NCBI GenBank assembly: GCA_021801945.1
Contig: JAKABE010000241.1
Location: 1 to 5,712, forward strand
Source of the DNA: Acidobacteriota bacterium
Lineage (GTDB): Bacteria; Acidobacteriota; Terriglobia; Terriglobales; Acidobacteriaceae
Direction: 5' to 3'
Length of the DNA: 5,712 nt
Part shown: one piece after another, positions 5,418-5,712 of the stretch
How the letters are laid out: each line of letters opens with the position of its first letter
Numbering within the stretch: the stretch's first letter is position 1
Position numbers and translations under genes: made by a program
Notes under the pieces: generated by a model
The model's input: only the letters and a program-made list of their open reading frames with translations
Told to the model about the DNA's origin: nothing
Database searches by the model: none

Positions 5418-5712
5418 CTACCAATTATGCATGGTGCCGTCCTCCAGGCGGCAGACGGGCAGGTAGGCACGCTGGTAAGGGAATTTCGCGGCGGCGGCTT
5501 CGTCGATCTCGACGCCGTGGCCGGGGACTTCGCCGGGATGCATCATGCCATTCGCATAGGAATAGGCATGGGGAAAGACCTCGTCCGTGAGCGGCGCGTG
5601 CGGCATGTGCTCCTGAATGCCGAAGTTGGGAATGCTGAGGTCGAAGTGGAGCGCGGCACCCATGCAGACCGGTGACAGATCGGTGGCTCCATGGCAGCCG
5701 GTGCGGACGCCG
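5418..5712 (-). CDS. manD: D-mannonate dehydratase (ManD/RspA-type, enolase superfamily), C-terminal fragment
   Basis: The last 97 residues of an enolase-superfamily dehydratase; the 5' part lies beyond the right edge, so the Met at 5663 is internal, not a start. The fragment opens with [13 protein letters not shown] and continues with [17 protein letters not shown], then [15 protein letters not shown], and ends [13 protein letters not shown]. These are the closing signatures of the ManD family, including the terminal Trp. The His of CHGATD and the Glu of GIQEHM are 27 residues apart, the spacing I recall for the active-site His and Glu of characterised ManD proteins. ManD converts D-mannonate to 2-keto-3-deoxy-D-gluconate in hexuronate breakdown, using Mg2+ in the cytoplasm. 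Some family members are poor catalysts or prefer D-gluconate, and the N-terminal catalytic residues are not visible here, so activity is inferred from family only. Confidence 0.88.
   Translation of the reverse strand, partial: GVRTGCHGATDLSPVCMGAALHFDLSIPNFGIQEHMPHAPLTDEVFPHAYSYANGMMHPGEVPGHGVEIDEAAAAKFPYQRAYLPVCRLEDGTMHNW

Noticed and set aside
5394..5419. GC-rich short stem just after the manD stop codon
   Set aside because: Five-base arms without a U-rich tail; too weak to call a terminator separating manD from the membrane-protein gene.
5418..5663. A complete 81-residue protein starting at the Met at 5663
   Set aside because: The frame stays open to the window edge, and the upstream residues ([13 protein letters not shown]) belong to the ManD signature, so this Met is internal.
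5040..5675. 211-residue plus-strand frame opposite the membrane protein and manD
   Set aside because: It spans two minus-strand genes with recognisable or structured products; its charged, repetitive composition fits a shadow frame.

Overview
The window is GC-rich bacterial chromosomal DNA. It holds one complete and one partial gene of an alpha-glucan synthesis operon, a large surface glycosidase gene, a small membrane-protein gene and the 3' end of a sugar-acid dehydratase gene. I see no tRNA, rRNA, CRISPR array, transposase, integrase or phage gene. The gene mix suggests Acidobacteriota, possibly Terriglobia: a GlgM/GlgE pair, a lipoprotein with Gly-rich sequence after the lipobox and stacked Ig-like repeats, a GH44 enzyme, and an enolase-superfamily mannonate dehydratase. 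This assignment is an inference from gene content and style, not from a marker gene.

Left part, minus strand (1-1423): glgM (ADP-glucose-dependent maltose-1-phosphate synthase, TTG start at 1423 behind a strong Shine-Dalgarno) is followed after 90 bp by the first 34 codons of glgE, which runs off the left edge. Together they give the core of the GlgM-GlgE route: ADP-glucose plus glucose-1-phosphate makes maltose-1-phosphate, which GlgE adds to growing alpha-1,4-glucan.

Middle (1424-4676): a 127-bp divergent intergenic region carries two dyad elements. It separates glgM from a plus-strand gene for a 1041-residue lipoprotein. The lipoprotein has a signal peptide with lipobox Cys23, two tandem ~103-residue Ig-like repeats that share a 32-bp identical DNA block, an InlB-B-repeat-like domain, a further Ig-like domain, and a GH44 catalytic domain (endo-beta-1,4-glucanase/xyloglucanase type) with both expected catalytic glutamates.

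Right part, minus strand (4677-5712): a perfect 10-bp-stem hairpin with a T-rich flank lies between the converging genes and probably terminates the leftward unit. That unit consists of the 3' end of a D-mannonate dehydratase (ManD/RspA-type) gene entering from the right edge, then a 174-residue multi-pass membrane protein of unknown function.

The overall picture is a carbohydrate-oriented segment: reserve or capsular alpha-glucan synthesis, plant polysaccharide attack at the cell surface, and sugar-acid catabolism. There is no clear sign of a new multi-gene system. The least explained items are the membrane protein beside manD, the Cys-containing insertion in the GH44 domain, and the dyads in the divergent promoter region.
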